A stretch of 7,769 nucleotides of DNA from an uncultured Verrucomicrobiota bacterium (GTDB lineage Bacteria > Verrucomicrobiota > Kiritimatiellia > RFP12 > UBA1067), in contig CAMNLN010000167.1 of the NCBI GenBank assembly GCA_946543025.1, positions 1-7,769 on the forward strand. The letters are read 5' to 3'. The notes beneath the pieces are model-generated. The model was not told the DNA's origin. It did not search any database and saw only the letters and a list, made by a program, of their open reading frames with translations. The position numbers and the translations under genes are program-made. Below are positions 1-6,038 of this stretch, one piece after another; the stretch's first letter is position 1; each line of letters opens with the position of its first letter.

Positions 1-429
1 GCGCAGGAGCGCGCGGTAGACCTCCACCGTGTCGCCGATCGTGAAGCGGGGGAAGGCGGATCCGTAGGGGCGGCCCGTGGCCGGGTTGACCGATGAGGGG
101 CCGGTGGTGCCCTTGCAGCCGCCGAGGACGTTCGCGCAGATCACGCGGAAGCGCGTCGTGTCGATGGCCTTGCCGGGGCCGACGATGCCTTCCCACCAGC
201 CGGAGGACTCCGTCTCGTGCGCGTAGCGGCCGGTGACGTGCGCGTCGCCGGTGAGGGCGTGGCAGATGAAGACCACGTTGTCGTTCTCGGGGCGGACGGG
301 GCCGCAGGCCTCCCACGCCACGTCAACGCGCGCGAGCGTACCGCCCTCCTCCAGGCGGAAGCCGCCCGGCGGAAGGTCCAGCGTCGTCACGCGCGTTTCG
401 ACGGTCTCGACTGTCGGCTTGTCCTTCAG
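1..429 (-). CDS. metX: Homoserine O-acyltransferase (MetX family), 5' part only; cut by the left window edge
   Basis: This gene encodes the N-terminal 143 residues of an alpha/beta-hydrolase-fold homoserine O-acyltransferase. The enzyme moves an acetyl (or succinyl) group from CoA to homoserine, the first committed step of methionine synthesis, in the cytoplasm. Reading the reverse complement gives family hallmarks: ICHALTGDAH (residues 55-64), GWWEGIVGPGKAIDT (77-91), VICANVLGGCKGTTGPSS (96-113) and NPATGRPYGSAFP (115-127). The nucleophile-serine motif and the C-terminal Asp/His lie beyond the window, so acetyl versus succinyl specificity cannot be judged. There is no in-frame ATG or TTG near the start. 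A CTG at 429-427 has a GGAG 8 bases upstream (438-441), inside the end of glgP. A GTG at 390-388 is the alternative and would remove 13 residues. I prefer CTG because the residues it keeps include a VET stretch that I recall at this place in other MetX proteins. The gene lies 2 bases after the glgP stop, implying a shared transcript. Family assignment is firm; the start is not. Confidence 0.9.
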   Translation of the reverse strand, partial: MKDKPTVETVETRVTTLDLPPGGFRLEEGGTLARVDVAWEACGPVRPENDNVVFICHALTGDAHVTGRYAHETESSGWWEGIVGPGKAIDTTRFRVICANVLGGCKGTTGPSSVNPATGRPYGSAFPRFTIGDTVEVYRALLR

Positions 430-431
430 GG

Positions 432-2906
432 CTATTTCTCCGTGTCGAACTCCACCGGCTTGACATGCCAGATGTCGTTCGCGTATTCCATGACCGCGCG
501 GTCGGACGAGAAGCGTCCGGAGCGGGCGATGTTGATGAGGGACATGCGGTTCCAGCGCGCCGGGTCGCGGTACGCCGCGTCCACGCGGTCCTGCGCGTCG
601 CTGTAGCTGCGCAGGTCGGCGAGGAGCATGTAGTAGTCGTTGTAGTCCAGCAGCGAGCGCAGGATCGGCTCGAAGAGGCCGGGCTCGAGGAGGGAGAACA
701 CGTTGCGGCGGATCATGTCGAGCGCGAGGGCGATCTCGGGGTCCTTCTTCGCGTACTCGACGGAGCGGTACGTGGGGCGGAGCGACGCGACGTCCTCCGT
801 GCGCATGCCGAAGAGGAACATGTTCTCGTCGCCGACCTCCTGGTTGATCTCGACGTTCGCGCCGTCGAAGGTGCCGAGGGTGAGGGCGCCGTTGATCATG
901 AACTTCATGTTGCCGGTGCCGGAGGCTTCGGTGCCGGCGAGGGAGATCTGCTCGCTCACCTCGGCGGCGGGCATGATCTTCTCGGCGAGCGAGACGCGGT
1001 AGTCCGGCAGGAACGCCACGGAGAGCTTGCCGCGCGTGCGGGGGTTGGCGTTCACCACGCCGGCGATGCCGTGGATGAGGCGGATGATGAGCTTGGCCAT
1101 GTGGTAGCCCGGGGCGGCCTTGGCCGCGAAGATGAACGCGCGCGGCGCGGGGTCGTACTTCGGGTCCGCCAGCAGGCGGTTGTAGAACATGATGATGTAG
1201 AGCGCGAGGAGGAGCTGGCGCTTGTACTCGTGGAGGCGCTTCACCTGCACGTCGAAGATCGCCGACGGGTCGAGCGAGATGCCGAGGGTGGAGGCGACGT
1301 GGTTGGCGAGGACGCGCTTGTTGGAAAGCTTGATCTTCGCGAGCGTGTCGAGGAACGACTTCTCCTGCGCGTACGACTCGAGCTTCCTCAGCTCGTCGAG
1401 GCGCGTGATCCAGCCGGCGCCGATCTTGTCGGTGATCAGCTGGGCGAGGGACGGGTTGGCCTTCAGCAGCCAGCGGCGCGGCGTGATGCCGTTCGTCACG
1501 TTGTGGAAGTGGTCGGGCATCAGCTCGTAGAAGTCCTTGAAGAGCGACTTCTTGAGGATGTCCGAATGGAGCTGTGCGACGCCGTTCACGCTGGAGGAGC
1601 CGACGATCGCCAGGTGCGCCATCCGCACCGTGCGCTCGCCGCCCTCGTCGATGAGGCTCATGCGCGCGAGGCGCGCCTGGTCGCCGGGATAGAGGCCGGA
1701 TATCTGCTTGAGGAAGCGGCCGTTGATCTCGTAGATGATCTGCAGGTGGCGGGGAAGCAGGCGCTCGAGCATCGCGACGGGCCACTTCTCCAGCGCCTCA
1801 GGGAGGACGGTGTGGTTGGTGTAGCCGGTGGCGCGGCGGGTGATGTCCCACGCCTCGTCCCAGCCCAGGCCCTCGTCGTCCACCAGGACGCGCATCAGCT
1901 CGGGGATCACGAGCGCGGGGTGGGTCTCGTTGAGGTGGATGAACGCCTTGTCCGGAAGGGTGTGCCAGTCCGAGTTCTCCACGCGGAAGCGGCGCAGGAT
2001 GTCGCCGAGCGAGCAGCACACGAAGAAGTACTGCTGGCGGAGGCGCAGCTCCTTGCCGGCCATCGTGTTGTCGTTGGGGTAGAGAACCTTCGTGAGGTTC
2101 TCGGCGAGCACCTTGCGCTCGACGGCCTCCACGTAGGAGCCCTTGTTGAAGTCGTCCAGGTCGAACTCGTCCGTCGCTTTCGCGCTCCAGAGGCGCAGCG
2201 TGTTGACGGCGTGCGAGTAGCCGACGATCGGCAGGTCGTAGGGGATGCCCTGCACCTGCTCGGACCCGATCCAGCGCCACTTCGTCTCGCCGCGGTCGGT
2301 GATGCAGTCCACGTGGCCGCCGAACTGGACGGTCTGCGCGTATTCGGGCCGCACGAACTCCCAGGGATAGCCGTCCTTGAGCCAGCGGTCGGGCTCCTCC
2401 ACCTGCTGGCCGTCCACGATGCGCTGGCGGAAGATGCCGTAGTCATAGCGAAGGCCGTAGCCCATGCCGGCGAGGTCGAGGGTGGACATCGAGTCGAGGA
2501 AGCAGGCGGCGAGGCGGCCGAGGCCGCCGTTGCCGAGCCCGGCGTCCGTCTCGAACTCGCGCAGGGAGTGCCAGCTGAGGCCGTACTCCTTGAGGGCCTC
2601 GTCGCATTCGCGGTCGAGCTTCAGGTTGATGACGTTGTTGCCGAGCAGGCGGCCGATGAGGAACTCGAGCGACAGGTAGTAGACGCGCCGCGTGTTCTGC
2701 TGGTGGTAGGCCTCTTGCGTCTCCATCCAGCGCTCCGCCAGCCGGTCGCGGATGGCGTAGGCGAACGCGGCGTACTGGTCGCGGGGCGTCGCGGTTCCTT
2801 CGTACTTGGCCTGGGTGTAGCGCAGGTGCCAGGCATAGTCCTGCTTCAGGCTCTCGACTGTCATCTCGACGCGTCTGTCGCGTCTCTTGTGTCCTTTGGT
2901 ATCCAT
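432..2906 (-). CDS. glgP: Glycogen/alpha-glucan phosphorylase (GT35)
   Basis: The enzyme cleaves alpha-1,4-glucan ends with phosphate to release glucose-1-phosphate, using pyridoxal phosphate in the cytoplasm. The 824 residues match the usual family length (about 800-830). Landmarks in order: VYYLSLEFLIGRLLGNN (75-91), the glycine-rich DAGLGNGGLGRLAACF (121-136), WRWIGSEQVQGIPYDLPIVGY (210-230), HLNETHPAL (324-332), NVTNGITPRRWL (469-480), DVQVKRLHEYKRQ (552-564), AAKAAPGYHMAK (594-605) and the PLP signature EASGTGNMKFMIN (660-672) with the Schiff-base lysine at K668. One signature position has Ile (671) where Leu or Met is usual, a conservative change. The chosen ATG gives a strongly basic 14-residue leader (MDTKGHKRRDRRVE). 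A second in-frame ATG at 2864 (Met15) would begin just before VESLKQDYAWHL, where E. coli GlgP similarity starts, so it is a possible true start. An AGAGAAG purine stretch precedes the first ATG, and a promoter-like sequence lies about 30 bases upstream. Substrate preference (glycogen or maltodextrin) cannot be told. Confidence 0.97.
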   Translation of the reverse strand: MDTKGHKRRDRRVEMTVESLKQDYAWHLRYTQAKYEGTATPRDQYAAFAYAIRDRLAERWMETQEAYHQQNTRRVYYLSLEFLIGRLLGNNVINLKLDRECDEALKEYGLSWHSLREFETDAGLGNGGLGRLAACFLDSMSTLDLAGMGYGLRYDYGIFRQRIVDGQQVEEPDRWLKDGYPWEFVRPEYAQTVQFGGHVDCITDRGETKWRWIGSEQVQGIPYDLPIVGYSHAVNTLRLWSAKATDEFDLDDFNKGSYVEAVERKVLAENLTKVLYPNDNTMAGKELRLRQQYFFVCCSLGDILRRFRVENSDWHTLPDKAFIHLNETHPALVIPELMRVLVDDEGLGWDEAWDITRRATGYTNHTVLPEALEKWPVAMLERLLPRHLQIIYEINGRFLKQISGLYPGDQARLARMSLIDEGGERTVRMAHLAIVGSSSVNGVAQLHSDILKKSLFKDFYELMPDHFHNVTNGITPRRWLLKANPSLAQLITDKIGAGWITRLDELRKLESYAQEKSFLDTLAKIKLSNKRVLANHVASTLGISLDPSAIFDVQVKRLHEYKRQLLLALYIIMFYNRLLADPKYDPAPRAFIFAAKAAPGYHMAKLIIRLIHGIAGVVNANPRTRGKLSVAFLPDYRVSLAEKIMPAAEVSEQISLAGTEASGTGNMKFMINGALTLGTFDGANVEINQEVGDENMFLFGMRTEDVASLRPTYRSVEYAKKDPEIALALDMIRRNVFSLLEPGLFEPILRSLLDYNDYYMLLADLRSYSDAQDRVDAAYRDPARWNRMSLINIARSGRFSSDRAVMEYANDIWHVKPVEFDTEK

Positions 2907-2933
2907 GTCTTCTCTGTCTCCGAACGGGGAGAT

Positions 2934-2963
2934 AGTATATCAAATCCTTTCCTGCCGTGTCGG
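2934..2963 (-). promoter_or_regulatory. Putative sigma-70-type extended -10 promoter for glgP
   Basis: On the minus strand a TATACT -10 box (2939-2934) is preceded directly by TGA (2942-2940), the extended -10 motif. CCGACA (2963-2958), 18 bases upstream, matches four of six -35 consensus positions. The predicted start of transcription is near 2927, giving a leader of about 20 bases before the glgP ATG. The -35 region overlaps that of the divergent bamA promoter. This is consensus matching by eye, with no experimental support. Confidence 0.55.
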
Positions 2964-2980
2964 CGAGAATATGGTATACT
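2952..2980 (+). promoter_or_regulatory. Putative sigma-70-type extended -10 promoter for the bamA operon
   Basis: TATACT (2975-2980) is preceded by TGG (2972-2974), an extended -10 element. The -35 candidate CTGCCG (2952-2957, 17-base spacer) matches only three of six positions, which is typical of extended -10 promoters. The predicted transcript starts near 2987, leaving a leader of about 50 bases before the bamA ATG. The box mirrors the glgP promoter: AGTATATCA (2934-2942) and TGGTATACT (2972-2980) pair at eight of nine positions as an inverted repeat. Confidence 0.6.
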
Positions 2981-3009
2981 GTTTACCGGCCTTGAAAGAA
3001 GGATCAGGA

Positions 3010-3020
3010 TTGGAGTCCAA
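3010..3020. promoter_or_regulatory. 11-base palindrome in the bamA leader
   Basis: TTGGAGTCCAA is a perfect inverted repeat with 5-base arms around a central G. It sits between the predicted bamA transcription start and its ribosome binding site. It could be an operator half, but it is short enough to occur by chance, and the one-base spacer cannot form a stable RNA hairpin. I report it only as a visible structure. Confidence 0.2.
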
Positions 3021-3024
3021 AACC

Positions 3025-3029
3025 AAAGG
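3025..3029 (+). promoter_or_regulatory. Ribosome binding site that sets the bamA start
   Basis: AAAGG lies 7 bases before the ATG at 3037. The same frame is open for 50 further codons upstream, to 2887, but those would start inside glgP on the other strand and cross both promoters. This site and the signal peptide directly after ATG 3037 mark the true start. Confidence 0.65.
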
Positions 3030-3036
3030 TTGCAAC

Positions 3037-5406
3037 ATGAAGAAAACGCTACTGGCGGCGCTTCTGGCGCTTGCAGGGACTGTTCAGGCGGCGAAGGTCA
3101 CGTCCGTCTCCGTAAAGATGTCCGACGGATCGGACGTCACGGGCGACGTGACGGCGCGCTGCCAGGTGAAGGTCGGCGACGAGTATGATCCCGGGCAATG
3201 CGCGCGCGACGTGCGCGCGTTGCGCGACGCGGGCGAGTACGACAATATTACGGTCAAAGTCGAGCATGGGGCCAACGGCATCGACGTCATCTACGTGGTG
3301 ACGCCCAAGCTGCGCTTCCAGGGACCGCTTAACGTGACGGGCAACGACTTCTGGTCGGTCTCCAAGATTACCTCGCTTTCCGAGCTGAAGGACGGTTACC
3401 CCTACGGCGAGGCGGACTTCGAGGCGGCGGTGGGCCGCGTGAAGCACGCCTACCAGAAGAAGTTCTTCCCCGACGTGAAGGTCGACTATCGCCTCGAGCC
3501 GATTCCGGACTTTCCGGGCGCCGTGCACGTGACGATGGACATCACGGAGGGCGAGCGCCGGAAGATTCACGACTTCACGTTCGTCGGCAACGATTCCGTT
3601 GACGCCGCCGACCTCCGCGCCACCTTCGACCAGTATCCCTGGTGGAACCCGCTCGGCTGGTTCAGCGACACGCCCGCCACCGAGCAGGACCTCGCCGAGG
3701 CGCGCGACAAGGTGGTGGCCTACTACCGCGACCGCGGCTACCTTGACGTCACCGTGTCGCTCCCGGAAGAGGTGCCCTATTCCGAAGGAAAGGTCGACCG
3801 CCAGTTCAAGGTCGTCGAGGGCGTGCAGTACAAGGTGGGGCGCATGTCCGTCACCGGCACGAAGCAGTATCCCGCCGACGCGGTGCTCGCCGCGAACAAG
3901 GCGCTCGCCACGGGTGACATCGCGGGCGCGGCGACGATGGCCGAGGCCGCGCGCCAGATGGAGATCTTCTGCGGGTCTGGCGAGAAGCCCCTTACCGACA
4001 CGCACGTCACGGTGCGCCAGCTTCCGTCCGGCGCGAACCCCGAGGTGGTCGACCTCGAGTTCGCCGTGGAGGAAGGCGTCCCGGTGGCCATCCACCGCAT
4101 CCTCGTCCGCGGCAACGACTACACGAAGGACAAGGTGATCCGCCGCGAGATCTCGCTCTCGCCCGGCGACCCGATGCTGGCGGACAAGGCCGAACAGGGC
4201 AAGCGCCGCCTCGAGAACCTGCGCTACTTCGACCGCGTGCGGTACTACATGGAAACCGTCGAAGGCGGCGAGGCGAAGGACGGACAGCCCGAGCAGCGCG
4301 ACCTTGTCTACGAGGTTTCGGAGAAGAACACCGGCAACTTCATGGTCGGCATCGGCGCGAGTTCCGTCGACTCGGTCTACGGCATGGTCGAGCTGAGCGA
4401 GTCCAACTTCGATCTCTTCAGCCCGTGGCGCTTTCGCGGCGCGGGCCAGAAGGGTCGCGTTCTCCTGCAGGCCGGTCCGCGCGTCCAGACGTACGAGGCG
4501 TCCGTCACGGAGCCGTACCTCTTCGACCGCATGCTGGAACTTACGGTCACCGGCTACCGCCGCCAGCGCTGGTACGACGACTATGATCTCATCCGCAGCG
4601 GGCTTTCCAGCGAACTCTCCTATCCGGTGAAGTTCTGGCCCACGGCCCGGACCACAGGGCGTCTCGGCTTTCGTGTCGCCGCCGAGTTCATCGAGATGGA
4701 CGACGTGTCGAAAGGGCGCTGGTTCAACCCGAAGGACCCCGACAACGACAACTGGCGCGCCTTCAAGGAGGAAGAGGACAAGTACAGCGACAGCTGGGAA
4801 ATCCCGCTGCGCGTCTTCTGGTACGACGACACGCGCGACAGCTTCCTCTTCGCGAAGAAGGGGCATCGCGTCAACCTCTACGGCGACATCGTCGGCGGCG
4901 ACAACGAGTACTGGCGGCTCGGCTTTGACTTCCGCCAGTATCTGACCGTGTGGAAGAAGTACAGCCACGTGTTCGCGTATCGCATTCATGGCGACACGGT
5001 GGACGCGCTCTCGGGGCATCTCCCGATCTACGACCGGCTCTTCCTCGGCGGCCCGAACACGATTCGCGGCTTTGAATACCGCGAGATCTCGCCCCTCATC
5101 TGGAAACGCGAGGGCAAGCACGGCCGTCACGCCCCATGGGGTGGCCAGACCGCCTGGTACGCCAACATGGAATACGACATTCCGCTCGTCAAGTACCTTC
5201 GCTTCGCGTTCATCTCCGACCTCGGCAGCGTGGGCAAGGACGAGTTCGACTTCGAAACGGACAATTTCTGCTGGACCGTCGGCCTTGGCCTGCGCATCGA
5301 CATCGAGTCTTTCCCCATCCGCCTGGACTTCGCCGTCCCGGTGGTCGATCCGGACGAGGACGTCGACGAGAGGGTGTTCTCGTTCACCATCGGAAGGGAT
5401 TTCTAA
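3037..5406 (+). CDS. bamA: Outer membrane protein assembly factor BamA (Omp85 family)
   Basis: BamA is the core of the BAM machine that folds and inserts beta-barrel proteins into the outer membrane. The 789-residue product is close to the usual length of about 800. It starts with a signal peptide (MKKTLLAALLALAGTVQA, probable cleavage after residue 18). About five POTRA domains follow, at roughly 19-91, 92-173, 174-262, 263-347 and 348-430. They are marked by recurring hydrophobic-VxGN/GT strands such as FTFVGND, MSVTGT and ILVRGND. The beta-barrel fills about 432-789, with the family's loop-6 motif as NTIRGFEYREISP (674-686; IRGF at 676-679). It ends in strands closing with the aromatic residue expected of an outer membrane protein (FTIGRDF). 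An acidic, charged stretch at about 553-590 is probably an extracellular loop. Two cysteines in POTRA1 (C42, C55) are unusual. The gene heads an operon with ompH and lpxD, the classic order in diderm bacteria. POTRA boundaries are estimates. Confidence 0.96.
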   Translation: MKKTLLAALLALAGTVQAAKVTSVSVKMSDGSDVTGDVTARCQVKVGDEYDPGQCARDVRALRDAGEYDNITVKVEHGANGIDVIYVVTPKLRFQGPLNVTGNDFWSVSKITSLSELKDGYPYGEADFEAAVGRVKHAYQKKFFPDVKVDYRLEPIPDFPGAVHVTMDITEGERRKIHDFTFVGNDSVDAADLRATFDQYPWWNPLGWFSDTPATEQDLAEARDKVVAYYRDRGYLDVTVSLPEEVPYSEGKVDRQFKVVEGVQYKVGRMSVTGTKQYPADAVLAANKALATGDIAGAATMAEAARQMEIFCGSGEKPLTDTHVTVRQLPSGANPEVVDLEFAVEEGVPVAIHRILVRGNDYTKDKVIRREISLSPGDPMLADKAEQGKRRLENLRYFDRVRYYMETVEGGEAKDGQPEQRDLVYEVSEKNTGNFMVGIGASSVDSVYGMVELSESNFDLFSPWRFRGAGQKGRVLLQAGPRVQTYEASVTEPYLFDRMLELTVTGYRRQRWYDDYDLIRSGLSSELSYPVKFWPTARTTGRLGFRVAAEFIEMDDVSKGRWFNPKDPDNDNWRAFKEEEDKYSDSWEIPLRVFWYDDTRDSFLFAKKGHRVNLYGDIVGGDNEYWRLGFDFRQYLTVWKKYSHVFAYRIHGDTVDALSGHLPIYDRLFLGGPNTIRGFEYREISPLIWKREGKHGRHAPWGGQTAWYANMEYDIPLVKYLRFAFISDLGSVGKDEFDFETDNFCWTVGLGLRIDIESFPIRLDFAVPVVDPDEDVDERVFSFTIGRDF

Positions 5407-5407
5407 G

Positions 5408-5440
5408 GTTGAAAAAGTTAAAGAGTTGAAGAGTTAAAAA
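5408..5440 (+). repeat. Short tandem repeat, four GTTRAARA-type units, in the bamA-ompH gap
   Basis: The 47-base gap holds four adjoining units starting at 5408, 5417, 5425 and 5433: GTTGAAAAA, GTTAAAGA, GTTGAAGA and GTTAAAAA. The first is 9 bases and the rest are 8. This purine-rich, AT-rich run contrasts with the GC-rich genes on both sides and leads directly into the ompH ribosome binding site. It cannot fold into a hairpin, so it is not an intrinsic terminator, and bamA and ompH probably share a transcript. Its role is unknown; it may keep the ompH ribosome site unstructured. Confidence 0.6.
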
Positions 5441-5443
5441 GAA

Positions 5444-5447
5444 GAGG
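5444..5447 (+). promoter_or_regulatory. Ribosome binding site of ompH
   Basis: GAGG, within a longer purine run, lies 6 bases before the ATG at 5454. It supports that start, which also begins a signal peptide. Confidence 0.6.
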
Positions 5448-5453
5448 AAAGAA

Positions 5454-6038
5454 ATGAAAAGAACTGTAATCGCGCTGTCAATCGCCATGTCCGTCGCGGC
5501 TTTCGCCGATCTCAAGATCTGCACCGTGAACATGATCCACCTCGTGGAGCTCCATCCCACGCACGAGTCGAACAGGGCGCTCGTGAAGTCGTCGAACGAA
5601 GACTACAAGGCCAAGCTGGACGCGAAGCAGGATGCGCTCAAGGCCCTGCTGGACGACGCACGGAAGATCTACGACGACACGCAGAACCCCATGCTCTCCG
5701 TCTCCGCGAAGGCCGAGGCGCAGAAGAAGCTGGACGGGATGCAGCAGAAAGTCAACGCCGCGCGGCAGGAGTTGCTCCGCTCCGAGCAGAACTACCGCGA
5801 GACGATGAACGACCTCGAGACGCGGCTCCTGAAGATGGAAACCTCCGACATCCGCGCGAAAATCTCCGCCTACGCCAAGGAGAAGGGGCTCGACCTCGTA
5901 ATCGACTCCACGATGGCGGCGTACGCGAACGACGCCCTCGACGTGACGGACGACATCCTGCGCGCGATGAACGTCGACCCCGCCAAGCGGAAGACGCTCA
6001 AGGATAAGGCGAAGGAGCAGAAGAGTGAAGGCAAGTGA
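5454..6038 (+). CDS. skp: OmpH/Skp-family periplasmic chaperone
   Basis: This 194-residue protein is predicted to hold unfolded outer membrane proteins in the periplasm and deliver them to BamA. It has a signal peptide (MKRTVIALSIAMSVAAFA, probable cleavage after residue 18). A short strand region DLKICTVNMIHLVELHP (19-35) sits where the family has its 'KIgyVdmqkvl' motif. A long charged helical stretch with coiled-coil character (about 45-130) forms the tentacle-like arms. A C-terminal core segment, YAKEKGLDLVIDSTMAAYAN (140-159), matches the family's 'aekkgydlVid...vlYa' region. The Lys-rich tail (about 174-194) makes it longer than E. coli Skp (161 residues). It sits between bamA and lpxD, as skp does in E. 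coli, and its last 14 bases overlap the lpxD start. Sequence identity in this family is low, so the call rests on architecture, the C-terminal motif and synteny. Confidence 0.9.
   Translation: MKRTVIALSIAMSVAAFADLKICTVNMIHLVELHPTHESNRALVKSSNEDYKAKLDAKQDALKALLDDARKIYDDTQNPMLSVSAKAEAQKKLDGMQQKVNAARQELLRSEQNYRETMNDLETRLLKMETSDIRAKISAYAKEKGLDLVIDSTMAAYANDALDVTDDILRAMNVDPAKRKTLKDKAKEQKSEGK
6012..6017 (+). promoter_or_regulatory. Ribosome binding site that sets the lpxD GTG start
   Basis: AAGGAG lies 7 bases before the GTG at 6025, inside the last codons of ompH. It is the best Shine-Dalgarno match in the window and justifies choosing a GTG start that overlaps the upstream gene by 14 bases. Confidence 0.75.

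Noticed and set aside
2988..3003. Possible hairpin CCTT-gaaag-AAGG in the bamA leader
   Set aside because: Only four base pairs, too weak to propose an attenuator or riboswitch.
2887..3036. Extension of the bamA frame by 50 codons upstream
   Set aside because: It would start inside glgP and cover both promoters. The signal peptide begins exactly at ATG 3037, which has its own ribosome site.
465..3188. A 907-codon open frame on the plus strand opposite glgP
   Set aside because: It is the antisense shadow of glgP, kept open by GC-rich codon bias. Its translation is low-complexity Val/Ala/Glu/Arg/His with no recognisable domain, and it runs into bamA in the wrong context.
3201..3219. Perfect 7-base inverted repeat of CG dinucleotides with a 5-base loop, potential hairpin or Z-DNA
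   Set aside because: It lies inside bamA POTRA1 and is explained by consecutive GCG/CGC/GAC/GTG codons for Ala, Arg, Asp and Val in a GC-rich gene; no independent function is indicated.
3049..5130. A 693-codon open frame on the minus strand opposite bamA
   Set aside because: The same shadow effect. The product is compositionally biased and lacks motifs, while bamA on the other strand is unambiguous.
5407..5453. Possible terminator between bamA and ompH
   Set aside because: There is no inverted repeat and no GC stem, only AT/purine-rich tandem units, so an intrinsic terminator is not supported.
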